A stretch of 34,655 nt of DNA, from assembly GCA_900314655.1 (NCBI GenBank), contig OMWC01000037.1, positions 1 to 34,655 of the forward strand, given 5' to 3'. How positions within the stretch are numbered: position 1 is the stretch's first letter; each line of letters opens with the position of its first letter. The notes beneath the pieces are model-generated. The model made no database searches, had not been told where the DNA came from, and saw nothing but the letters and a program-made list of their open reading frames with translations. Both the position numbers and the translations under genes were made by a program. This DNA comes from an uncultured Prevotellaceae bacterium (GTDB lineage: Bacteria > Bacteroidota > Bacteroidia > Bacteroidales > Bacteroidaceae). Shown piece by piece: positions 6,949 to 13,609 of this stretch.

Positions 6949-7479
6949 ATGAAAAATACATCAACGAACAAAGTTCAAACGCGGATGCTGACGGCACATT
7001 TCTCCCTCAGGGAGATGTGCGCCAGCGGCACCGCCATCCGACTCGGAATCAAGAATGAACCGAGCGAAGAAGTGATTAACCGCTTGCAACAGCTGTGCGA
7101 GCATGTGTTGGAACCCTTACGGCAACGCTTCGGTGTGATCCGGATCACCAGTGGGTACCGCTGTGAACGACTGAACAAAGCCGTGGGCGGCGTGAAGAAT
7201 TCGCAACACCGGTTGGGCGAGGCTGCCGACATCCACGTCTCGAACATCGAGGTGGGCCGTAAGATGTTCCGCTATATCAAGGAGAACCTGGAGTTCGACC
7301 AGCTGCTCTTTGAACGTATCCAGGAGAATGGGGCGTGCTGGTTGCATGTGAGTTATAAAGAAGCCCTTCCCCAACCCCTCCCGAAGGGAGGGGAGTTCCA
7401 TGTGCGCAGGAATCGGAGGCAGGCGATTGATAACTATGTGGTGCCGCCGAGACTGGAGGAGTTGCAGTATGAGTATTGA
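6949..7479 (+). CDS. M15A-family zinc D,D-peptidase-like protein
   Basis: A 176-aa protein of the peptidase M15A family (D-Ala-D-Ala carboxypeptidase-like, related to phage endolysins). FSLREMCASGTA opens the domain. ITSGYRC is followed by SQHRLGEAADIHV, which supplies His87 and Asp94, and WLHVSY supplies His133: the complete zinc triad. There is no signal peptide, so it may act as a lysin or need another export route. Residues 138-150 (EALPQPLPKGGEF) come from a GGGAGGG palindrome read in frame between the last zinc ligand and the NRRQ motif near the end. In related HU/VirE loci an amidase occupies this position. Confidence 0.85.
   Translation: MKNTSTNKVQTRMLTAHFSLREMCASGTAIRLGIKNEPSEEVINRLQQLCEHVLEPLRQRFGVIRITSGYRCERLNKAVGGVKNSQHRLGEAADIHVSNIEVGRKMFRYIKENLEFDQLLFERIQENGACWLHVSYKEALPQPLPKGGEFHVRRNRRQAIDNYVVPPRLEELQYEY
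7362..7397 (+). repeat. In-frame GGGAGGG palindrome inside the M15 gene
   Basis: CCCCTCCC-GAA-GGGAGGGG lies within the coding frame and adds about 13 residues without breaking it. It is a member of the gene-bracketing palindrome family. Confidence 0.75.
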
Positions 7480-7677
7480 TGTACTTAACGATAACGTTAA
7501 CCTTAACGATAACCCTAACCTTAACTTTTAATTTTTAACCTTTAACCTTTAACCTTAACAATGACCTTAACCCTAACCCTCACAGAACTCCCTCCCTATT
7601 CAGGGAGGGTCGGGGTGGGTCTCCCCCTCCTTCTTCAGGGAGGGTCGGGGTGGGTCTCTTTTTAAAATTTTTTTACT
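7480..7677 (+). repeat. TTAACG/TTAACC tail and paired GGGAGGG palindromes before HU-like gene 2
   Basis: About 90 bases of TTAACG, TTAACC and TTTAACC hexamers are followed by a CTCCCTCCCTATTCAGGGAGGG palindrome and a second GGGAGGGTCGGGGTGGGTCTC unit, both pointing their GGGTCTC end at the HU-like gene. No promoter consensus is evident. Confidence 0.65.
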
Positions 7678-8142
7678 ATGGTATTTTACAAACTTGTTCA
7701 AAACAACAATGAGAGAATGACCGATGCTTTCCATAAGTGGTATGCGAAGGCTGTGGCCATTGGTACGAAGAACCTCGACGACATCGCTGAGATTATCCAG
7801 CGTAACTGTACCGTCAAGAAGTCGGACGTGAAGGCCGTGCTGACGGAGTTGCCTGAGGTGTTGAAGGATATGCTGCAGGACAGCTATCGTGTGAAGATCT
7901 CCGGATTGGGCTCCTTCAAGATGGGTATCAAGAGTAAGGGTGCTGAGACGGTGAAGAAATTCTCTGTGTCGGAGAATGTAACGGGCATGCATATCCTCTT
8001 CCTGCCTGAGTCGGAGACGGACAAGAGTTCCGGTAAGCGTACCAAGAGTCTGCTCCGTGGTGTCACCATCGGTGATATCTCCACCATGGCTTCGAAGGCT
8101 GCTCTTGATGCCAGTAAGGAGAATACTCCGGAGGAACCTTAA
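7678..8142 (+). CDS. HU-like (HU-HIG) DNA-binding protein 2
   Basis: A 154-aa HU-family protein. The N-terminus MVFYKLVQNNNERMTDAFHK is usual for this Bacteroidota group. LDDIAEIIQRNCTVKKSDVK and LTELPEVLKDMLQDSYRVKI cover the helical part, LGSFKMGIKSKGAET the strand region, and a longer, less ordered tail follows (LLRGVTIGDISTMASKAALD). It is a paralogue of the protein at 2475-2873 but about 20 residues longer. It precedes the smalltalk peptide gene, the usual neighbour of this HU class. Confidence 0.88.
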   Translation: MVFYKLVQNNNERMTDAFHKWYAKAVAIGTKNLDDIAEIIQRNCTVKKSDVKAVLTELPEVLKDMLQDSYRVKISGLGSFKMGIKSKGAETVKKFSVSENVTGMHILFLPESETDKSSGKRTKSLLRGVTIGDISTMASKAALDASKENTPEEP

Positions 8143-8530
8143 GAGACCCTCCCCAGCCCTCTCTAAGAGGGAGGGGGCTCTTAACCTTAACTTAACACAA
8201 AGACACAAAGGCACAAAGATTTTACAAAAACCGGTGGAAAACCACTTTTCTGTAAAGCATCCGTGCTTTGCACGGATGTGTCAAAAGTACTCCATCTGCA
8301 TCCTGCAAGCAAGCTTGCGTCTGCCGATGAAGTTCTTCCGACAGCCCTTCGGGCCTATCTTTACAGAAAAGTAAAAACATTAAAAACCGGATTCAACGTT
8401 AACGTTAACGCTAACCTTAACCTTAATCTTTCAACTTTAACCTTTAACCTTTAACAATGACCTTAACCCTAACCCTTGCAGGACTCCCTCCCTTTTCAGG
8501 GAGGGCAGGGGTGGGTCTCCAAATTTTAGT
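8143..8530 (+). repeat. Composite repeat block around hairpin copy 5
   Basis: From the HU stop codon: GAGACCCTCCCC palindrome (8143-8177), ACACAAAGACACAAAGGCAC arm (8196-8220), hairpin copy 5, AACATTAAAAACCGGATTCAACG, TTAACG/TTAACC tail (8396-8480), and a CTCCCTCCC-TTTTCA-GGGAGGG palindrome ending in GGGTGGGTCTCC ten bases before the smalltalk ATG. Confidence 0.7.
8245..8371 (+). repeat. Multi-hairpin repeat, copy 5 (type A)
   Basis: A 127-nt unit with intact arms. The middle hairpin is GCAAGC-AA-GCTTGC; its enclosing stem has one mismatch, and the terminal stem has one G-to-A change (CCTATC instead of CCTGTC). Confidence 0.9.
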
Positions 8531-8623
8531 ATGAAAAACATTAATTGGAAGAAAATCGTAGAGTTTATTATTGCTGTGTTGACTGCCCTGCTGGGCGTAT
8601 TGGGGGCTAATGCGATGAGGTAA
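8531..8623 (+). CDS. Smalltalk peptide, 30-aa single-helix membrane peptide
   Basis: A 30-codon gene reading MKNINWKKIVEFIIAVLTAL followed by LGVLGANAMR. It is recognisable as the Bacteroidota smalltalk family: a tiny basic N-terminus (NWKK), then one hydrophobic membrane-spanning helix. Its function is unknown. Family members are typically encoded right after an HU-HIG gene and near a peptidoglycan hydrolase, as here. It is tightly framed by two GGGAGGG palindromes whose GAGACCC ends face the gene on both sides. Confidence 0.85.
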   Translation: MKNINWKKIVEFIIAVLTALLGVLGANAMR

Positions 8624-8716
8624 AGAGACCCACCCCTACCCTCCCTGTTTAGGGAGGGAGACCAACACCCAACAGCAACACCCCAATTTTGGTTATTCTC
8701 TCGCTACTCGTAAAAT

Positions 8717-8761
8717 TCTTCACTCATCACTCTTCACTCTTCACTTTTTTCATTATCTTTG
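8717..8761 (+). promoter_or_regulatory. Promoter of glf with TTCACTC tandem
   Basis: The -7 element TATCTTTG (8754-8761) follows four TTCACTC-like units (8717-8745) with nine bases between the last TTCAC and the -7. The same layout precedes sufE at 32003-32048. The leader to the ATG is 21 bases. Confidence 0.65.
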
Positions 8762-8782
8762 CAAACATAAAAGTGATTGATC

Positions 8783-9940
8783 ATGAAATACGACTATCTC
8801 ATCGTTGGCTCCGGCCTCTTCGGTGCCACTTTCGCCTATAAGGCACGTCAGGCAGGCAAGACTTGCTTAGTGATTGACAAACGTCCACAACTGGGCGGCA
8901 ATGTTTACTGCGAAAAGGTCGAGGGTATTAACGTTCATCAATACGGTGCGCATATCTTCCACACTTCCAATAAGGAAGTATGGGACTTCGTGAACGGCAT
9001 CGTTGAGTTTAACCGCTACACCAACTCTCCCGTGGCCAACTACAAAGGGCAGCTCTACAACCTTCCCTTCAATATGAACACCTTCAATAAACTCTGGGGA
9101 GTGAAGACGCCGGCAGAGGCTACGGCAAAGATTGAGGAACAGAAAGCCGATGCGGTAGCAGCACTGAACGGACGGGAGCCTTCCAATCTCGAAGAACAGG
9201 CCCTGACACTTGTGGGCAAGGATATTTTCGAAAAGCTCATCAAGGAATACACCGAGAAGCAGTGGGGGCGCAAATGCACGGAACTCCCGGCTTTCATCAT
9301 CCGCCGCCTTCCCGTACGTCTTATCTTTGACAACAACTATTTCAACGACAAATACCAGGGCATCCCCATCGGTGGCTATAACAAACTGATTGAGGGGTTG
9401 CTGGACGGTGTTGACACCATGGTCAACACAGACTTCTTCGACTTCAAGCGTAGCTATAATCCATCTAAAGGCCTATGGGAACTTGAAACCTGTGACCTGC
9501 AACTTGAAACGCCGGAAATAGTATATTGTGGGCCTATTGACCAGTATTTTGACTTTTGCAATGGTAAACTCGACTGGCGTACCGTCCGCTTTGAGACCCG
9601 TATCGAAGATACGCCCAACTATCAGGGAAATGCCGTTGTCAACTATACTAGTCATGATGAGCCATACACCCGCGTCATCGAACATAAGCATTTCGAGATG
9701 TTCGGACAGGAAGTCTATGAATGTCCTAAGACCGTTGTCAGTGAAGAATACAGTACGGAATATAAGGAAGGAATGGAACCTTACTATCCCGTCAACAACG
9801 ATCGCAACAACGCGCTAGCCGACCAATATCGCCAACTCGCCGCACAAGAGCCCAACGTTATTTTCGGTGGTCGTCTCGCCGAGTATCGTTACTACGATAT
9901 GGCACCTGTTATAGAGAAAGTCTTGAATCTTTGGAAATAA
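8783..9940 (+). CDS. glf: UDP-galactopyranose mutase
   Basis: A 385-aa flavoenzyme converting UDP-galactopyranose to UDP-galactofuranose, the donor for galactofuranose-containing surface glycans. The N-terminal FAD-binding motif VGSGLFGATFA is followed by GGNVY and GAHIFHT. Further family signatures are YTEKQWGRKCTELP, RLPVRLIFDNNYF and YCGPIDQYFDF. The ATG at 8783 is chosen over a TTG six bases earlier because MKYDYLIVGSG is the normal start. Residues about 231-244 (LWELETCDLQLETP) are encoded by CTTGAAACC-type repeat sequence, an apparent in-frame addition just before the YCGPID strand. The gene is transcribed alone from its own promoter. Confidence 0.95.
   Translation: MKYDYLIVGSGLFGATFAYKARQAGKTCLVIDKRPQLGGNVYCEKVEGINVHQYGAHIFHTSNKEVWDFVNGIVEFNRYTNSPVANYKGQLYNLPFNMNTFNKLWGVKTPAEATAKIEEQKADAVAALNGREPSNLEEQALTLVGKDIFEKLIKEYTEKQWGRKCTELPAFIIRRLPVRLIFDNNYFNDKYQGIPIGGYNKLIEGLLDGVDTMVNTDFFDFKRSYNPSKGLWELETCDLQLETPEIVYCGPIDQYFDFCNGKLDWRTVRFETRIEDTPNYQGNAVVNYTSHDEPYTRVIEHKHFEMFGQEVYECPKTVVSEEYSTEYKEGMEPYYPVNNDRNNALADQYRQLAAQEPNVIFGGRLAEYRYYDMAPVIEKVLNLWK
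9478..9511 (+). repeat. In-frame CTTGAAAC-type repeat inside glf
   Basis: The coding stretch contains AACTTGAAACCTG and AACTTGAAACG, matching the intergenic tandem at 30467-30495. It adds about ten residues with no frame change. Confidence 0.55.
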
Positions 9941-10150
9941 AGAACTGAGACCCACCCCTACCCTCCCTGTCTAGGGAGGGAGATGGCGGGCCTGCCTTTA
10001 TAGAAAAGTAAAAACAGTATTCGGGTGGTAGGTGTTAGGATTCCCGCTAAAGCGCCTACCCGTAGCCTTTGATGGGGGTTGGACTCCCTCCCTAGACAGG
10101 GAGGGTAGGGGTGGGTCTCCCCTCCTTCAGGGAGGGTAGGGGTGGGTCTT
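9941..10150 (+). repeat. Paired palindromes and truncated multi-hairpin copy
   Basis: After glf comes GAGACCCACCCC..CCCTCCCTGTCTAGGGAGGG (9948-9982), then only the last 21 bases of the multi-hairpin element (9988-10008, with one C-to-T change in the arm), a GGTGGTAGGTGTTAGG segment (10024-10039), and two GGGAGGGTAGGGGTGGGTC units pointing at the next gene. No gene is visible. Confidence 0.7.
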
Positions 10151-10963
10151 TTATAAGGTGGGTCTCTTATAATAGGCGTAGCCTATGATTTCGTGGAGGA
10201 GTGCTTGCCAGTCACGCAGGACATGGAGGGAAGGGAGCCAACGGTCTTCCTTCCCTTTTACTTTGACGATGCAGTCGGTGACGTAAGGGTCGGCCTTGAT
10301 GCCTTCCTGCTCAAAGGCCATCAAGGAGCGGCGCATGTGGATGGAGGAGGTGATTAAAACAATGCCCCTCCCCAACCCTCCCCTTGGGGAGGGAGTTTCT
10401 ACTTGAAACTTGGAACTTGAATCCTGAATCGCACGCACAGCGTGCTCAACAAGCAACTGCTTGATGAAGACGGCATTTTCGTGAGTGGTGGTGGCTTTGG
10501 TTTCGAGGATGAGATCTTCGCGGGGGATGCCGAGGCGGACGAGATAATCGGTCATGGCCTGGGGATTACCACTCTGTTTGTTGGGGTCTTCACGCTGGAT
10601 GATGGAGCCATCGGAGGCGATGACGAGTTTGCGGATGATGCCTTTATGATAGAGTTGGATTCCTTCGGTGAGGCGGTCCACATTGCCCCCGAACTCAGGA
10701 CGGTTGCGCTCCCAATCCCAGTAACTGCAACCACCAAGGACTATGCCGTACTCGTAGGTCTTACCGGCGGGAACTTCCCATGGGTATCCTTCGCTCCACT
10801 TCTTGGCGGCCACCTCGTAGATGGGTTCCAAACTGAAAAAGACGGAAGCGAAAATGGCCAATCCGGCCAGCGTCCACTTCCATCGTCTGTGACGACGGCA
10901 GAGCCATGCTCCTACGATGAGGAGGAAAATATAGAATGCCGGGGAACAGATGAGCAGTTTCAT
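10151..10963 (-). CDS. YdcF/ElyC-like DUF218 membrane protein
   Basis: A 270-aa protein with two N-terminal hydrophobic segments (about 4-20 and 31-47) and a DUF218 domain. Domain signatures are YGIVLGGCSYWD (about 72-83), RLTEGIQLYHKGIIRKLVIA, DYLVRLGIPREDLILETKATTTHENA and VLITSSIHMRRS. Members include E. coli YdcF, SanA and ElyC, the last linked to envelope carrier metabolism; the exact reaction is not established. Residues about 180-200 (QDSSSKFQVETPSPRGGLGR) are read from a CTTGAAAC tandem plus a GGGAGGG palindrome. The final KRPTL also comes from a palindrome end, which supplies the TAA. It has a near-leaderless promoter. Confidence 0.85.
   Translation of the reverse strand: MKLLICSPAFYIFLLIVGAWLCRRHRRWKWTLAGLAIFASVFFSLEPIYEVAAKKWSEGYPWEVPAGKTYEYGIVLGGCSYWDWERNRPEFGGNVDRLTEGIQLYHKGIIRKLVIASDGSIIQREDPNKQSGNPQAMTDYLVRLGIPREDLILETKATTTHENAVFIKQLLVEHAVRAIQDSSSKFQVETPSPRGGLGRGIVLITSSIHMRRSLMAFEQEGIKADPYVTDCIVKVKGKEDRWLPSLHVLRDWQALLHEIIGYAYYKRPTL
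10363..10428 (-). repeat. In-frame palindrome plus CTTGAAAC tandem inside the YdcF-like gene
   Basis: Two repeat families lie side by side in frame: CTCCCTCCCC-AAG-GGGAGGG and a GAAACTTGGAACTTGAA stretch. Together they add about 21 residues in the loop before the conserved VLITSS strand. Confidence 0.75.
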
Positions 10964-10968
10964 GGGGA

Positions 10969-11000
10969 CAAAGTTAGTTCAAATGAATGGAAAAACCAAA
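10969..11000 (-). promoter_or_regulatory. Near-leaderless promoter of the YdcF-like gene
   Basis: TTTG (11000-10997), 20 bases, TAACTTTG (10976-10969), then only five bases (TCCCC) before the ATG at 10963. Bacteroidota transcripts start a few bases past the -7, so this mRNA should begin at or very near the start codon. Confidence 0.65.
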
Positions 11001-11029
11001 ACTTAATTTGGTTTTCTTTTACTGAGCAC

Positions 11030-11468
11030 AAGGTCAAAGATATTTTAGAACACAGAATTACTTCTCTTCGGTCATTGACACATTATTTATGTTCACTAAG
11101 GTACGTTCACGAAAGACACAAAAATGTTCAACGATAACGCTAACCTTAACGCTAACAAATAATAACTCAACACAAAGACACAAAGACACGAAGATTTTAC
11201 AAAAACCTCAGAAAACCACTTTTCTGTAAAGCATCCGTGCCGTTTGCACGGCTGTGTCAAAAGCACTCCATCTGCATCCTGCAAGCAAGCTTGCGTCTGC
11301 CGATGAACTCCTTTCGACAGCCTTTCAGGCCTGTCTTTACAGAAAAGAGAAATACATTGAAAACCGTGGTTTCAACCTTAACGTTAACCCTAACCCTAAC
11401 CTTAGTCTTGAAACCTGAAACAAGACTCCCTCCCTAAACAGGGAGGGGCGGGGTGGGTCTCTCCCTCC
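11030..11468 (+). repeat. Composite repeat block around hairpin copy 6
   Basis: The gap holds GAGCACAAGGTCAAAG/GAACAC sequence, an AACGATAACGCTAACC tail (11130-11155), ACACAAAGACACAAAGACAC arm (11170-11190), hairpin copy 6, TTAACC tail (11376-11404), GAAACCTGAAACAAG (11411-11425), and a CTCCCTCCCTAAACAGGGAGGG palindrome followed by a second copy that provides the epimerase C-terminus. Confidence 0.7.
11219..11346 (+). repeat. Multi-hairpin repeat, copy 6 (type A)
   Basis: A 128-nt unit with intact arms, first hairpin with loop CGT, middle hairpin GCAAGC-AA-GCTTGC, and last hairpin GCCT-TTC-AGGC. It is the rightmost copy in the window. Confidence 0.9.
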
Positions 11469-12602
11469 CTATTCAGGGAGGGATGGGGTGGGTCTTTTAT
11501 AGTATTCTGCATACCATTCTGCGAAACGGCGGAGACCTTCGCGGAGTGGGGTGTTGGGCCGGAAACCGAAATCCTGTTCTAACGGTGTGGTGTCGGCAAA
11601 GGTAATGGGGACATCGCCGGGCTGCATGGGAACGAGTTGTTTGTGGGCCTCGAAATCATAATCAGCGGGCAGGACCCCGGCGCGAACCAGTTCTTCCTGA
11701 AGGATGGTGACGAAGTCGAGGAGGTTTTCGGGTGAGCTGTTGCCGATGTTATATACCTTATAAGGAGGAATGGGCAGACCGTCGTCGCCGAGTTGTTTTT
11801 CGGGTGCGTGTTGCATGACGCGCTGGATGCCTTCCACGATATCATCGACGTAGGTGAAGTCGCGCTTGCAGTTGCCGTAGTTGAAAATCTGGATGGTTTT
11901 TCCCTCGCGGAGTTTGTTGGTGAATCCGAAATAAGCCATATCCGGGCGACCGGCAGGACCATAGACGGTGAAGAAACGGAGTCCCGTGGAAGGAATATTG
12001 TAGAGTTTGGAGTAAGCATGTGCCAGCAGTTCGTTGCTTTTCTTCGTGGCGGCATAAAGACTGACGGGGTTGTCCACCTTGTCGTCGGTAGAGTAGGGTA
12101 CCTTCTTGTTGGAGCCATAGACGCTGGAAGAAGAGGCATAGACGAGGTGGCAGAAACCGTCTTCTTCGTCGTGGCACGACGAAGCACTCGACTTTTCATT
12201 GGCATGGCGGCAGGCTTCGAGGATGTTGTAGAAGCCGATGAGGTTGGACTCGATGTAAGCATCGGGGTTGGTGATGCTATAGCGGACACCGGCCTGGGCA
12301 GCGAGGTTGACCACAATCTGCGGATGGTATTCGGCGAAGATGCGGTCGATGAGGGCGCGGTCGGCGATGTTGCCGCGGATGAAGGTGAAGGAAGAGAGAC
12401 CCGCTTGGAGGGTCTCTTCGATTTCCTTGAGGCGGGCTTCTTTGAGGCGCACGTCGTAGTAGTCGTTCATCGAGTCGATGCCGACGATATGGATGTTATT
12501 AACGGTGTTGAGCAGTTGTTTGGCGAGGTTGGATCCGATGAATCCTGCTACGCCGGTGAGGAAAACGGTCTTTCCTGTGAGGTCGATGTTGTATGGGAGC
12601 AT
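11469..12602 (-). CDS. UDP-glucuronate 4-epimerase-like NAD-dependent epimerase
   Basis: A 377-aa extended short-chain dehydrogenase. The NAD motif TGVAGFIGS lies at 16-24, VNLAAQAGVRYS and the catalytic Y183-AAT-K187 with the preceding YASSSSVYG (155-163) are intact, and GLRFFTVYGPAGRPDMA matches the UDP-glucuronate/UDP-galacturonate 4-epimerase group (CapI-like). It would interconvert UDP-GlcA and UDP-GalA, fitting the ugd, kinase and nucleotidyltransferase genes upstream. Residues about 135-150 (NEKSSASSCHDEEDGF) come from an unrelated palindrome at 12164-12184. The C-terminal RPTPSLPE and the TAG stop come from a GGGAGGG palindrome. Confidence 0.88.
   Translation of the reverse strand: MLPYNIDLTGKTVFLTGVAGFIGSNLAKQLLNTVNNIHIVGIDSMNDYYDVRLKEARLKEIEETLQAGLSSFTFIRGNIADRALIDRIFAEYHPQIVVNLAAQAGVRYSITNPDAYIESNLIGFYNILEACRHANEKSSASSCHDEEDGFCHLVYASSSSVYGSNKKVPYSTDDKVDNPVSLYAATKKSNELLAHAYSKLYNIPSTGLRFFTVYGPAGRPDMAYFGFTNKLREGKTIQIFNYGNCKRDFTYVDDIVEGIQRVMQHAPEKQLGDDGLPIPPYKVYNIGNSSPENLLDFVTILQEELVRAGVLPADYDFEAHKQLVPMQPGDVPITFADTTPLEQDFGFRPNTPLREGLRRFAEWYAEYYKRPTPSLPE
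12164..12184 (-). repeat. Perfect palindrome inside the epimerase gene
   Basis: CTTCGTCGTG-G-CACGACGAAG is a 10-bp inverted repeat around one base, in frame, in the surface segment between the ILEACRHA helix and the HLVYASSSSVYG strand. It is not of the GGGAGGG type. Confidence 0.5.
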
Positions 12603-12604
12603 AA

Positions 12605-12683
12605 TAAAGTGAAGAGTTAAGAGTGAAGAGTGAAGAATGAAGAGTGAAGAATCCCCTCCCTTCGGGAGGGGTAGGGGTGGGTT
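12605..12683 (-). repeat. TTCACTC tandem and GGGAGGG palindrome between nucleotidyltransferase and epimerase
   Basis: On the minus strand the 50 bases before the epimerase ATG read as ATTCTTCACTCTTCATTC-type tandem units (12652-12608), preceded by a GGTAGGGGTGGG/CCCTCCC-TTC-GGGAGGGG palindrome. The same tandem, with the same polarity relative to the gene, lies in the glf and sufE promoters, but no -7 element is seen here. Confidence 0.55.
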
Positions 12684-13451
12684 TTACCTAAATAGTCTTT
12701 TGGCCTCTTCGTAGGTGTCGAGGGAGCCGATGTCGAAGCGGGTGCCTGGCATTTCGTAGGCATGGAGGGTGGTGACGCCGGCCAGATAGTGGGCCAGGTT
12801 GCCAGGTGCATCACTGCCGCAGCCGTGGTTGAGGCAGTCGAGGATGAGCGGGAGGTCCTGCTTCATATAGATATAGAAAGGCGGCACGGCCCAGTGACTC
12901 TTGGGATGTTCGGGTTTCTCTTCCATGCTGAGCACCTTTCCGTTGGCGTCTTTCTCGATGACACCCGTGCGCTGCAGTTTCTCGATAGACGGCTGGTGGT
13001 GGCACATGATACAGGATGTGCCTTTCTCCTTGGCGAAATCCACGAAGCCCTGGAAAGAGAAATCGAGGAGGTTGTCGGCGGCGGTGACAAAAAAAGACCC
13101 ACCTGTCTCCTCCCTGTTTAGGGAGGACTCTTCTGCTATCAAGCCAGGATCCTTGATGGCAAGGAGAAGGTCACGGACGGCACCGAGGCGTGTCTCGTTG
13201 GTCTCCGTTCCGTCGTCGATGATGCGGAGCGGTTTGGTGTAATGCTGTTCGGCGGCCCATTTCTGGAAGATGGGTGCGAACTTATGGTTGGTCACGATGA
13301 TATGTTCGGTGATATCGGGAATGCGGTCGATGTCATCGAGCATGCGGCCCAAGATGGTGCTCTGACCAATCTGGAGCAGCGGTTTGGGGAAGTTCTTGGT
13401 CAGTTCTCCCAAACGGGTGGCGTAGCCTGCGGCGAGGATGACTGTTTTCAT
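12684..13451 (-). CDS. Sugar-1-phosphate nucleotidyltransferase
   Basis: A 255-aa NTP_transferase family enzyme. The signature LAAGYATRLGELTKNFPKPL is complete at 7-25, with a metal-binding TAADNLLDF near 123-131 and GVIEKDANGKVLSMEEKPE. These enzymes join an NTP and a sugar-1-phosphate to give an NDP-sugar and pyrophosphate. Sitting directly downstream of a galacturonokinase-like gene, it is a candidate UDP-GalA or UDP-GlcA pyrophosphorylase; the sugar is not readable from the sequence. Residues about 104-119 (LIAEESSLNREETGGS) derive from a GGGAGG palindrome read in frame just before the TAADN strand. Confidence 0.85.
   Translation of the reverse strand: MKTVILAAGYATRLGELTKNFPKPLLQIGQSTILGRMLDDIDRIPDITEHIIVTNHKFAPIFQKWAAEQHYTKPLRIIDDGTETNETRLGAVRDLLLAIKDPGLIAEESSLNREETGGSFFVTAADNLLDFSFQGFVDFAKEKGTSCIMCHHQPSIEKLQRTGVIEKDANGKVLSMEEKPEHPKSHWAVPPFYIYMKQDLPLILDCLNHGCGSDAPGNLAHYLAGVTTLHAYEMPGTRFDIGSLDTYEEAKRLFR
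13091..13136 (-). repeat. In-frame GGGAGG palindrome inside the nucleotidyltransferase gene
   Basis: AGACCCACCTGTC..TCCTCCC-TGTTTA-GGGAGGA is read in frame, adding about 16 residues between a helix and the conserved TAADN strand. Confidence 0.75.
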
Positions 13452-13609
13452 TTCTATAAGGAGACCCTCTCAATCCCCCTTAGAAGGGGGACTTTATGCT
13501 TATGGGTCATGGTTGTTTTTTAAGAAACTATTTCTATTACTATTTTTGGCAAACTGTAAGTCCCCCTCTTAAGGGGGAACCAACGGTCGCTGGCCGAAGG
13601 GTAAAGCAA
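13452..13609 (-). repeat. Palindromes and a 33-nt dispersed repeat between kinase and nucleotidyltransferase
   Basis: GAGACCCTC..CCCCCTTAGAAGGGGG (13461-13491) flanks the nucleotidyltransferase gene. A CCCCCTCTTAAGGGGG palindrome (13562-13577) is followed by GAACCAACGGTCG..GGCCGAAGGGTAAAGCAA (13577-13609), which recurs inverted at 33326-33358 with one difference. The GAGGGTCTTC end overlaps the kinase stop codon. Confidence 0.65.

Noticed and set aside
8483..8663. GGGAGGG palindromes as ordinary rho-independent terminators
   Set aside because: They lack a T run, occur before as well as after genes, and several are inside coding sequence, so termination cannot be their general role.
848..11346. 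CRISPR array
   Set aside because: The repeats are 1.4-3 kb apart, 127-129 nt long and internally folded, with genes between them and no cas genes nearby.
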